From Archaeoglobaceae archaeon (lineage in GTDB: Archaea; Halobacteriota; Archaeoglobi; Archaeoglobales; Archaeoglobaceae), in assembly GCA_027038095.1 (NCBI GenBank), contig JALVYA010000096.1, positions 1-11,364 on the forward strand: DNA of 11,364 bases, in the 5' to 3' direction. The first letter of the stretch is position 1. The number at the start of each line of letters is the position of its first letter. A program made the position numbers and the translations under genes. Of the stretch, positions 1 to 6,255 are shown one piece after another. The notes under the pieces were generated by a model. The model was not told the DNA's origin, ran no database searches, and saw only the letters and a program-made list of their open reading frames with translations.

Positions 1-1
1 T

Positions 2-643
2 ATTGCAGTTTTTAATTTTTCAGATAAAATAATATACGCTTTATGGAATTACCTGTTTCACAGCAGGATTGCGATGGTCGCTTTTTCTCCGACGGAGTGG
101 ATTATGGCAAGGTTAGCGGTATCTCTGGTTGTCGCATTCGCAGTTCTGTATCCATACATTGCCTACGAACTGTACCTCTTCGCCAGACCCGGACTTTACG
201 ATCACGAGAGAAGATTTCTGAAAATTTTTATTCCGTTTTCTTACGTTCTGTTCTTAACGGGAGCGGCATTAGCCCTCTTTGTCGTTTTGCCCAGAGTGTA
301 CGGTCTTTTTGTAAGAGGATACCTCGGAGCGAGACCTTTTCTGTCGGTTAAAAGAACACTTTACAGCACGTTCAAGGTCGTGCTGGCATTCGGGCTTGCA
401 TTTCAAATTCCCGTTTTATCTGCGATAGCTGCGAGACTCGGGCTCGTAAATGCTAAGTGGTTAAAGGAGAAGAGGTTAATCGTATATTTAGCCGTGTTTT
501 TACTCGCAACCAACGTAACACTCGATTTTACGGGATTCAGCCAGCTTATCGTGCTTGCAGTGGTCGTTGTCATGTACGAAATAAGCATACAGGTGGCCAA
601 GATAATGGAAAGGGAGAGGTTGCAGGAGACGACGGGCAGATGA
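2..643 (+). CDS. tatC: Sec-independent protein translocase TatC, N-terminus cut by window edge
   Basis: TatC is the multi-spanning receptor subunit of the twin-arginine system, which exports folded proteins bearing an RR signal peptide. The reading frame is open to the left edge of the window: translating from base 2 gives about 24 residues before the first ATG at 74, without a stop, so the gene starts outside and that ATG is internal. About 213 residues are visible. The TatC hallmarks are FSPTEW, followed by a membrane helix and ARPGLYDHERR (family pattern P-x-E then PGLyxxER), then FGLAFQIPVL, and a last stretch with TLDFTGFSQ and MYEISIQVAK (family pattern D-x-x-SQ, LYEisi). At least five hydrophobic spans can be seen. 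The first membrane helix and cytoplasmic N-terminus are off-window. Expected full length is near 250 residues. No TatA gene is visible. Confidence 0.93.
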   Translation: MAVFNFSDKIIYALWNYLFHSRIAMVAFSPTEWIMARLAVSLVVAFAVLYPYIAYELYLFARPGLYDHERRFLKIFIPFSYVLFLTGAALALFVVLPRVYGLFVRGYLGARPFLSVKRTLYSTFKVVLAFGLAFQIPVLSAIAARLGLVNAKWLKEKRLIVYLAVFLLATNVTLDFTGFSQLIVLAVVVVMYEISIQVAKIMERERLQETTGR

Positions 644-690
644 TTTAAAATTTTAAATAAATTATAAAAATTAAAATAAAACGGACAGAT
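641..690. terminator. AT-rich convergent intergenic region, likely shared terminator
   Basis: The 46 bases between the convergent tatC and usp stop codons are almost pure A/T. They contain a perfect 16-base palindrome at 643-658 (ATTTAAAATTTTAAAT) that includes the last base of the tatC stop codon. T/A runs on both strands fit archaeal oligo-T termination in both directions. No gene is seen here. Termination is inferred from composition only. Confidence 0.45.
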
Positions 691-1544
691 CAGTGAGTGC
701 AGGGTACAAGCAGTACGGGCAAAACCGAGTTTCTGACTACAGCTTCTGCTGTACTGCCCATGAGGAGCTCTTTTATCCTGCTTCTGCTCTTCTTTCCGAG
801 AACTATAAGGGTTGATCCCCTCACCACGGCCTCTCTTATTATTTCTTCTGCAGCTATTCCAGCAACGACTTCCACATCGCACTCAAATTTAAACTGCTTT
901 GAATAACATTTGAGCTGTTCCATCGCCTTTTCAACGTTCTTATCGATCTCACTGTGCTTTCCGTAATCCACCACATGAAACAGCGTGGCACTCTTCACGT
1001 AGTCCTCGAAAAGAGCCTTTACTGTGTCAACTATATGCCCGGAACACGTGCCGAGACCGAGAGCAATTAAAGGCTTTTCAAAAACTCTTCTCGCATCCCA
1101 GTAACACTTGACGCTTCTTTTCGCCTTGTCCCACTCGTACTTGACAAGCAGAACCGGCTTTCTCGCAACCCTTGCAACGTTGGAGGCAGTTGTACCTATG
1201 ACCATGTGCCTTAGCAGGTTTTCACCCTTTGCCGGCATGTAAATTATGTCAACGTTTTTCTCATCCGCCACACGGGCTATTTCTATTGAGGGCGTTCCAA
1301 TCCTCACAACACAGTCCACAACGTTTATACCCATCTCCCTGAATTCCCTGGCAACGTTTTCGAGTTTCTCCTTAACCTCTTTTCTGTACTCGTCCATTAT
1401 GTCTGGAAGAGCAGTAGTGTCTATTACGTGGATTAACACGAGCTCCTCAGCCACGCCGGTACTGAAGAACTTGGGAATGCAGTTACCCATTGCGTGTTCA
1501 CTAACCATTGAGAAATCTACGGGGAATAACAGCCTCTTGATCAC
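690..1544 (-). CDS. Two-domain universal stress protein (UspA family)
   Basis: This is a tandem Usp protein of about 284 residues. Each half starts with the beta-strand of the HUP/Usp fold (IKRLLFPVDFS in the first, KPLIALGLGTCSG in the second) and ends with the nucleotide-loop region (GENLLRHMVIGTTASNVAR and RIKELLMGSTAEAVVR). The Usp ATP-binding pattern is G-2x-G-9x-G(S/T). The first domain has G-9x-GT but a Pro in place of the first Gly; the second has the first Gly and GS but a Ser for the middle Gly, so ATP binding may be weakened. Start choice: a GTG at 1550 directly abuts GGAGGT (1551-1556), whereas the GTG at 1544 lies 6 bases after it and gives the usual start M-IKRLLFPVDFS, so 1544 is preferred. 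Usp proteins are cytoplasmic and stress-related; the exact role cannot be read from the sequence. Confidence 0.93.
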   Translation of the reverse strand: MIKRLLFPVDFSMVSEHAMGNCIPKFFSTGVAEELVLIHVIDTTALPDIMDEYRKEVKEKLENVAREFREMGINVVDCVVRIGTPSIEIARVADEKNVDIIYMPAKGENLLRHMVIGTTASNVARVARKPVLLVKYEWDKAKRSVKCYWDARRVFEKPLIALGLGTCSGHIVDTVKALFEDYVKSATLFHVVDYGKHSEIDKNVEKAMEQLKCYSKQFKFECDVEVVAGIAAEEIIREAVVRGSTLIVLGKKSRSRIKELLMGSTAEAVVRNSVLPVLLVPCTH

Positions 1545-1590
1545 GATCACACCTCCCGATTTTTCTTAGCTAAATAATTATGATGAGAAG

Positions 1591-1599
1591 TATTTATAG
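1591..1599 (-). promoter_or_regulatory. TATA box for the usp gene
   Basis: Read on the minus strand this is CTATAAATA, preceded by a purine/A-rich AGAAAG that could act as BRE. With an archaeal spacing of about 26 bases, transcription would start near 1569, leaving a leader of about 25 bases that includes GGAGGT at 1551-1556. A second good match, TTATAAATA, sits upstream at 1638-1646, so there may be two promoters. Both are separated from the preceding operon by T-rich sequence that could terminate it. Confidence 0.55.
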
Positions 1600-1678
1600 C
1601 TTTCTAAATGGAAACGAAGTAAGTAAAAATTCAAAACTATTTATAATGTTAGAACCGGTTAATTAAAACTATTCACAA

Positions 1679-2650
1679 CTACAGGCCCATTAAATCCTTC
1701 ACGCTGTACAGAACCATTATCTCCTCAACTTCGGGAAGTTTTTCTACCTCATTTTTTACTCTTTCTATGAGCTTTTTCTCGACTGCATGAACCATGAAGT
1801 AGATGGGATAACGCCACGACTCAGGAGTTTTTCTCTCAACGAGGTGCGTTATCTCCGGCATTTTTGCGAGCTTTTTTGCGAGTTTTTCGGGTTTATCCGT
1901 TTTAATAACGTGCATGCCGTTTTCCTTAAAGCCAATCTTCCTTTCCTTCAAAACACCGCTGAAGTCTCTCACGACACCCTTTTCTATCAATTCGGAAATC
2001 AGACTCACTATTTCCTCTTCCCGGTAACCGTACTTCGTTAATCTGAGAAAAGGTCTCCTCTCAAATTCGAGCTTTTCGAGCCTGAAGAGAAGGTTCTTAT
2101 CTATTCCGAGCTCCTCCACCTTCGGCACGTCAAACTTCGCATCTGAGCTTTCGCTCCACGATATTCCCTTTGTTAGGTCGTACTTGACGTCCATCTTGTA
2201 AACCCTTTTCGTCGGAAGCACCATGTAATCCTGCACACCGCACTTCTCCATTATCTCAGCGGCGAGTTTTTCCACAGCTTCAAAGTTCTCAGCTTTAATC
2301 GTAAACCAGACGTTGTACTCGTAGTCTCTCCAGTAGTTGTGCTTCGGCCTGTACGAGTTTATGATTTCTGCCACCTCTTCAATTCTGCTTTCATCTACTT
2401 TTGCCGCAACGAGTGCCGCTCTCTGCAGTCTGGAAAAAGCCCTGTAGTTCAGATTTGCTCCATACCTCTTTACCACACCTTTTTCGTGCAGCTCTTTCAG
2501 CTTCCGAAGAACGAATTCCTCGTCAAGCCCCGTTTTTTCTGCGAGATCGGAAAGCGGCGTCGTCGTCAGGGGCAGGTCGTACTGCAGGTTCATCAGCAGC
2601 TTTACTGTCTGTTCATCGAACTCAGAAATTGATCCTGATGAGACTTTCAT
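1679..2650 (-). CDS. Fused AhbA-AhbB-type siroheme decarboxylase (Lrp/AsnC-like)
   Basis: Siroheme decarboxylase removes the C12 and C18 acetate carboxyls of siroheme, giving 12,18-didecarboxysiroheme in the alternative heme pathway of archaea and sulfate reducers. It is usually two Lrp/AsnC-like proteins of about 160 residues, AhbA and AhbB. Here 323 residues contain two such units. Unit 1 (about 10-165) has a winged helix ending GVVKRYGANLNYRAF, then HNYWRDYEYNVWFTI (104-118) and LPTKRVYKMDVKYD (144-157), an AhbA-like signature. Unit 2 (about 180-323) has a helix-turn-helix ending KGVVRDFSGVL, then HLVERKTPESWRYPIYFM (269-286) and YSVKDL near the end, an AhbB-like signature. The start is well set: AAGGAGGAAAATAG precedes the ATG at 2650. 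It overlaps the precorrin-2 dehydrogenase gene by 29 bases, so translation is probably coupled. An AsnC-type regulator is the alternative label, but the paired signatures and the neighbour favour the enzyme. Confidence 0.85.
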   Translation of the reverse strand: MKVSSGSISEFDEQTVKLLMNLQYDLPLTTTPLSDLAEKTGLDEEFVLRKLKELHEKGVVKRYGANLNYRAFSRLQRAALVAAKVDESRIEEVAEIINSYRPKHNYWRDYEYNVWFTIKAENFEAVEKLAAEIMEKCGVQDYMVLPTKRVYKMDVKYDLTKGISWSESSDAKFDVPKVEELGIDKNLLFRLEKLEFERRPFLRLTKYGYREEEIVSLISELIEKGVVRDFSGVLKERKIGFKENGMHVIKTDKPEKLAKKLAKMPEITHLVERKTPESWRYPIYFMVHAVEKKLIERVKNEVEKLPEVEEIMVLYSVKDLMGL

Positions 2651-3323
2651 CTATTTTCCTCCTTCCGGAGACGTAATCCTCAACAAGCTTTTCCACGAGC
2701 TTCTTTGCTCCTTCCACATCCTCTTTTTTGACGAGTTCTCTGAATTCCGGCTCAGCCGATATCACAAAGTAAAGCTTCATTCTGAGCTGTACAGGCACTC
2801 CTTTCTCTTTCATGTACCTTTTCAGGTGGTACATTGCCTCAAGGAGGTATATCAGCTCCTCATCCTCTTCTATCATTTTTCTTATCGAGTCTCTAACCTT
2901 TCTGGCAACAACTCCGCTCTTACCTTCTGTTGTAACTGCAAACCTTATTCCGTCAACCTCCCCCTCAAACGGAACAACAACCTCTGTTTTTTCTGCATCG
3001 TTGGCCAGATTGACGAGCGTCCTGTACTTCTTAGAGATTTCCACAACCTTATCGTTGAGTTCGAGAGGAGGTATAGCAACGGTAACGAGATTTGCCCACG
3101 AGATGTTTTCTTCAAGCAGCTTCTCGTCAAAAGCGTTACCCTTAACGAGTTCGATCTTTCCTTTTTTTGCGAGCTCTTTGAGCTCCTCGCTGAAATCAAG
3201 GCTGAGCACCCTCACGTTTGCTCCTGCACCGAGAAACTTTTTTGCTCTCGATGTGCCAACTCCTCCGCCACCAATCACAAGGACGTTTTTCCCTTCGAAC
3301 TCGATGTAAAGAGGGAGTCTCAT
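2622..3323 (-). CDS. sirC: Precorrin-2 dehydrogenase (SirC/Met8/CysG N-terminal type)
   Basis: NAD-dependent oxidation of precorrin-2 to sirohydrochlorin, the step before iron insertion to siroheme; some family members also chelate iron. The 233-residue protein has an N-terminal Rossmann fold, with MRLPLYIEFEGKNVLVIGGG leading into the dinucleotide-binding glycines at 18-23. TVAIPP (81-86) follows, then VNLANDAEKTEVVVPF (104-119), whose Asp109 aligns with the conserved active-site Asp of CysG/Met8. FAVTTEGKSGVVARKVR (128-144) corresponds to the family's T-x-G-K-S-P-x-x-A-R-x-x-R, with Gly instead of the usual Pro. The C-terminal helical part (about 150-233) is charged and coiled. The upstream gene stop is 36 bases away, and no strong ribosome site precedes the ATG. 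The downstream siroheme decarboxylase overlaps by 29 bases, so the two form a siroheme-to-heme unit. Siroheme is also the cofactor of sulfite reductases. Confidence 0.9.
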   Translation of the reverse strand: MRLPLYIEFEGKNVLVIGGGGVGTSRAKKFLGAGANVRVLSLDFSEELKELAKKGKIELVKGNAFDEKLLEENISWANLVTVAIPPLELNDKVVEISKKYRTLVNLANDAEKTEVVVPFEGEVDGIRFAVTTEGKSGVVARKVRDSIRKMIEEDEELIYLLEAMYHLKRYMKEKGVPVQLRMKLYFVISAEPEFRELVKKEDVEGAKKLVEKLVEDYVSGRRKIDESLIRINF

Positions 3324-3359
3324 TGCCAGAGGGTTGAAAGAAGAAATAGAAATACTTTG

Positions 3360-3944
3360 TTATTCGACGGTTTGAAAAACGAATTCGCACGTATCATCTC
3401 CAGCGGCCTGACACCTGATCTCCTCTCCCTTAAACTTCCTTGCGAACAGTCCTTCGAGCAGACCCCACATGTAGCCCAGTAACATCCAGCAAACCGGATG
3501 TGACGCCTTCTTTTTGAGTTTAATGAAGCCGATTGCCTCGAGAGAGTCTTTTACGATTACTCTGAATCTATCGTCACACTCACACTTTATTTTTCCCCAG
3601 CCAAAGCATTTACCCCATATAGTAATCATGTTCTTTGCAATCATCCTGGCTTTTTCCTCGTCCATTTTCCCGAACTTTTTTTCGTACCTTCTCCTTATAG
3701 CATTTCCAGCAATTTTGCCCCTGTTTTTCGAAGCGTTGAGTATCAGCCCTTTAGCTGCTCTTCCCACTATCTTCTCCATTTCTATATAAAGTCCGGCAAG
3801 AAAAGTTGCGTATATGCAGCCTAGAGGTATTCTACCAAGGAAACTCTTAACTCCATCTTCATGCACAATAAAACTACTATCAAGCTCCTCCTCACTCATT
3901 TCGCTTAAATCCTTACTAACCAGTATGTCAAACATATAAATCAC
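3360..3944 (-). CDS. V4R-domain protein (4-vinyl reductase-like small-molecule-binding domain)
   Basis: The C-terminal third carries a V4R signature: HPVCWMLLGYMWGLLEGLF (149-167) then RCQAAGDDTCEFVFQ (177-191), the family's last helix and Cys-x7-Cys strand. The N-terminal part has no recognised domain but contains YIEMEKIVGRAAKGLILNAS, typical of what precedes V4R. V4R domains bind small hydrophobic ligands and are named after BchJ, a protein of chlorophyll-type tetrapyrrole synthesis. Six Cys (113, 121, 123, 152, 178, 186) could bind a metal or sense redox state. Start is ambiguous. The GTG at 3944 overlaps the Roadblock stop (GTGA) and has GAGGAG 8 bases upstream. The ATG at 3935 has GGTGAT 4 bases upstream and gives MFDILVSKDL. 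Position between a Roadblock gene and siroheme genes suggests a sensor input to the GTPase module. Confidence 0.85.
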   Translation of the reverse strand: MIYMFDILVSKDLSEMSEEELDSSFIVHEDGVKSFLGRIPLGCIYATFLAGLYIEMEKIVGRAAKGLILNASKNRGKIAGNAIRRRYEKKFGKMDEEKARMIAKNMITIWGKCFGWGKIKCECDDRFRVIVKDSLEAIGFIKLKKKASHPVCWMLLGYMWGLLEGLFARKFKGEEIRCQAAGDDTCEFVFQTVE

Positions 3945-4306
3945 CCCAGCAGCTCCTCAATTTTCTTACCAGCCTTCCCGAGCTGAAGTAGAATTAAACC
4001 CAGATTCGCTTTGGGAGTGGTCATAACGACGAGCAGAGCTCTTTCTCCCGCACCCATGGCAACTATTTTGCCACTTGGACTTTCAACCACAACCCTGTCT
4101 GGCGTACCTTTTCCAAGCTCGGACATTGCCGTTTCTGCTGCACCGAGCATTGTAGCACTCATAGCAGCAAAAGCCTCTGCATTCACACTCGAAGATATAT
4201 CCGCAGCTATCAGCAAACCGTCTCTCGAAACTATTGCAGAGGCTTCTATGTCTCCCGTTGACTTCAGATCTTTCAAAACATCCTCAAGTTCCGACCTTAG
4301 GCTCAT
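3941..4306 (-). CDS. Roadblock/LC7 domain protein (MglB-like regulator of the neighbouring GTPase)
   Basis: A 121-residue single-domain Roadblock/LC7 protein. It shows the family layout: an amphipathic first helix, strand EASAIVSRDGLLIAAD (21-36), a long Ala-rich helix with AFAAMSATMLGAAETAMSEL, then VVVESPSGKIVAMGAG and LLVVMTTPKANLGLILLQL. Roadblock proteins dimerise and act as GTPase-activating or scaffolding partners of small Ras-like GTPases, as MglB does for MglA. The GTPase gene lies directly upstream with an ATGA overlap, and GGGTGA sits 6-7 bases before this start, so translational coupling and a physical partnership are likely. The downstream V4R gene starts at or just after this stop codon. 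The exact role (GAP or scaffold) is inferred. Confidence 0.93.
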   Translation of the reverse strand: MSLRSELEDVLKDLKSTGDIEASAIVSRDGLLIAADISSSVNAEAFAAMSATMLGAAETAMSELGKGTPDRVVVESPSGKIVAMGAGERALLVVMTTPKANLGLILLQLGKAGKKIEELLG

Positions 4307-5466
4307 TTTTCTTCACCCACCCAGCTACCTGTCAACAACTCGAGCAGAGCATCAATAACCTCATACACACCATCTCCTCTTTTCGCGGAAACGGGTACGA
4401 TCGGCACATCTTCGGGCAAAAACATCTTTTTCCTTATCTCTTCTGGAGGCAAAGCACCGGGTAAATCCTGTTTGTTTGCTGCAACAACGTAAGGCAATCC
4501 GAAATGCGCCACAGCTTCAAGCATCTGCTTAGCTCTCGGAAAAGTTTCCGGTTTTGTTGAATCGACGACAAGCACGACTCCAAGAGCTTCCCTGCCGAGC
4601 ATTCTCAGGATTGGATCGAACCTCTCCTGTCCCGGAGTACCGAAGAGATCCATTGAAAAGCCTTTATACTCCAGGTGTCCGTGGTCAAGGGCTACTGTCG
4701 TACCGAGTCTGTCAACGGATATGGCTCTCATAGAAACTGCATGCACAAAGGTGCTTTTTCCAGCGTTGTAAGGCCCGGTAACGAGTATTTTTGGTATGTA
4801 AGCTCTGACGCCACCCGGTCTAACGAGTCTGAAGAGAATGGCTTTACTCTTTATGTTCTTCCAGTCCACTTTAACGACGCCGTAGTAGTAGCCGAGAATA
4901 ACACGGTGGTGTACACCACCAACCCTGATTACGGCATTTGAGCTGTTTTTCATAAACTTCTCTATCTCCTTCGGATACGGCCACGATACAAACGTGCAGA
5001 TCAGCCTTGTCTTTTTTTCCTTTGCAAAACCGCACCACTCGCCTATGATTTCTGTGCTGTCCTCTCCACAAACGTCTATTATCGAGGAGACAGGAACTAC
5101 AACGACGTCGAAGTTTCCTATGACTTTTTTCATGACTTCGTTTAATTCCTCGACATCGGTCGGGCTGGCGCTGTACTCGCAGTTTGAGGGCAATCCGACG
5201 TATCCTGAGTACAGGTCAACGATGCTGAAGTTTTCGTAGTTTTCCACGTCCCAGCCAAACTCGTTGAATTCTCCAATCGCAACTTCCGGAGAAAAAGCAA
5301 TGGTCGTGTACGCACATTTGCAACCCCTCTCGAGGTTTGTGAACAGCGTCTGCATCGCAAAAACGTCTCCTTCAACTTCGGGATCTATCCAGTAAGTCAG
5401 AACCTTGCCCTCCGGGATTTCTTCAATAACATCATCAAGCACAGGAATGCCCGTAATCACCTTCAT
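4303..5466 (-). CDS. Degenerate KaiC/RecA-like domain fused to an MglA-like small GTPase (COG2229 type)
   Basis: The 387-residue protein has two halves. Residues 1 to about 200 resemble a KaiC/RecA-like domain: it opens ITGIPVLDDVIEEIPEGKVL as KaiC-like proteins do, but the P-loop position reads DPEVEGDVFAM with no GKS/T, and the Walker B-like strand FDVVVVPVSS lacks the usual Asp. This half is probably not an ATPase. Residues about 225-380 are a complete Ras-superfamily GTPase: G1 GPYNAGKST (231-239), G2 Thr in GTTVALDHG (255-263), G3 DLFGTPGQERF (273-283), G4 NKQD (331-334) and G5 SAK (360-362). The GTPGQ form of G3 is typical of MglA and archaeal relatives. The start overlaps the upstream ATPase gene stop by 4 bases (ATGA), and its own stop overlaps the Roadblock start the same way. 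The pseudo-KaiC half may dock on the active KaiC-like protein encoded next door. Confidence 0.9.
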   Translation of the reverse strand: MKVITGIPVLDDVIEEIPEGKVLTYWIDPEVEGDVFAMQTLFTNLERGCKCAYTTIAFSPEVAIGEFNEFGWDVENYENFSIVDLYSGYVGLPSNCEYSASPTDVEELNEVMKKVIGNFDVVVVPVSSIIDVCGEDSTEIIGEWCGFAKEKKTRLICTFVSWPYPKEIEKFMKNSSNAVIRVGGVHHRVILGYYYGVVKVDWKNIKSKAILFRLVRPGGVRAYIPKILVTGPYNAGKSTFVHAVSMRAISVDRLGTTVALDHGHLEYKGFSMDLFGTPGQERFDPILRMLGREALGVVLVVDSTKPETFPRAKQMLEAVAHFGLPYVVAANKQDLPGALPPEEIRKKMFLPEDVPIVPVSAKRGDGVYEVIDALLELLTGSWVGEEK

Positions 5467-6122
5467 ACGACCACCACTACCTCGTTTTCTTCAACAACAA
5501 TTTCCCTCCACTCCGTTTGAGTGAAGGGGCTGACAAAACGAATGTACTTTTTTCCGTTCTCTTCTTTAAACTCGATTACGCCGTTAAACAGCTGTTTTAG
5601 AGTTGCTATCGTTCTCTCATCGTGCATCCCGTCTTCAACTATGTAGAACGCAATAGATCCGGCTACCTTCACCCTACCGGTCAGTATGTGCAAAAATCTG
5701 AAAACCGTTTGAAGGTTCATGTACATCAGCAGGGTGGATAGGGAGTCGAAGACTACCACGACGTCTCTTACACCGTTCCTCCAGAAATCCTCGAAAAACT
5801 TGCTTATTTTTGCAGAGATTCCTGTTAAGTCCATTACTGTTTCGTACTTTATCGAATCGGAATCTCTGACGTTTCCAACCATCGATTTCGTTATGCAGTC
5901 TATAATCCTCACGTACTTGCTGCTGTAATCACCGTCCAGCCATTCTACAAGCGTTTCCGCAGAATCTCTCGTCAGGACGTATATTCCACCGTAACCCTTT
6001 CTGACGAGCTCCCTGAAAATTGACCTGACGAACATTGATTTTCCGGTAAAAGCTGGACCGTACACCATAATGTTCGAACCTTTTTTCAGCTCGACATCAG
6101 GTATCACCTGACTCATATTCAT
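5463..6122 (-). CDS. KaiC/RecA-like ATPase, first gene of the signalling operon
   Basis: A single-domain RecA-fold ATPase of about 219 residues. The Walker A is GPAFTGKS in GSNIMVYGPAFTGKSMFVR; the Walker B is VVVVFDSLST, with the Asp-Ser-Leu-Ser form common in KaiC-like proteins. The family also includes gas-vesicle and archaellum regulators (GvpD, ArlH). Three in-frame starts exist: GTG 6140, ATG 6122, ATG 6116. A TATA box at 6144-6152 predicts a transcript starting near 6122, and no ribosome site precedes any of the starts, so a leaderless message from ATG 6122 (MNMSQVIPDVELKKG) is preferred. The protein ends in an odd acidic/Val tail (EENEVVVVV) whose codons overlap the ribosome site and start of the next gene. 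The substrate or partner is unknown; interaction with the adjacent pseudo-KaiC/GTPase fusion is inferred. Confidence 0.88.
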   Translation of the reverse strand: MNMSQVIPDVELKKGSNIMVYGPAFTGKSMFVRSIFRELVRKGYGGIYVLTRDSAETLVEWLDGDYSSKYVRIIDCITKSMVGNVRDSDSIKYETVMDLTGISAKISKFFEDFWRNGVRDVVVVFDSLSTLLMYMNLQTVFRFLHILTGRVKVAGSIAFYIVEDGMHDERTIATLKQLFNGVIEFKEENGKKYIRFVSPFTQTEWREIVVEENEVVVVV

Positions 6123-6143
6123 AATAATAATGATATACACATC

Positions 6144-6152
6144 GTATATAAC
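6144..6152 (-). promoter_or_regulatory. TATA box of the KaiC-GTPase-Roadblock-V4R-sirC-ahb operon
   Basis: On the minus strand the sequence is CGTTATATACG, with TAAACG just upstream as a weak BRE. Its centre lies about 26 bases before the ATG at 6122, which is the distance expected for a leaderless archaeal transcript. The box is nearly palindromic (CGTATATAACG on the plus strand), so it could also fire toward the aldolase gene, though that would leave a leader of about 80 bases. Confidence 0.5.
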
Positions 6153-6159
6153 GTTTAGG

Positions 6160-6222
6160 GTGAGCCGCCGGGATAAGTCGTTCTCCAGCCTCCTCGAGTG
6201 AAGCTAAAAACAAAAGGCTCAC
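6160..6222. repeat. 7-base inverted repeat in the divergent intergenic region
   Basis: GTGAGCC at 6160-6166 is matched by GGCTCAC at 6216-6222, separated by 49 bases. It lies between the divergently transcribed ATPase operon and the aldolase gene. It could be a regulator-binding pair or the base of a structured aldolase leader. However, the only clear TATA box would start plus-strand transcription inside the repeat, which argues against an RNA stem. The rest of 6153-6240 is A-rich near the aldolase start and shows nothing else. Confidence 0.3.
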
Positions 6223-6255
6223 AAAAAACAAAAACATGAGATGTGTGGTGGTGCC

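Noticed and set aside
2812..3482. Long open frames on the plus strand opposite the precorrin-2 dehydrogenase gene
   Set aside because: They are antisense to a well-supported gene, have no family signature and no ribosome sites.
6160..6223. Possible H/ACA guide RNA: stem GAGCC/GGCTC followed directly by ACA, about 60 bases long
   Set aside because: No convincing upper stem or kink-turn could be drawn, and the only TATA box would start transcription inside the element.
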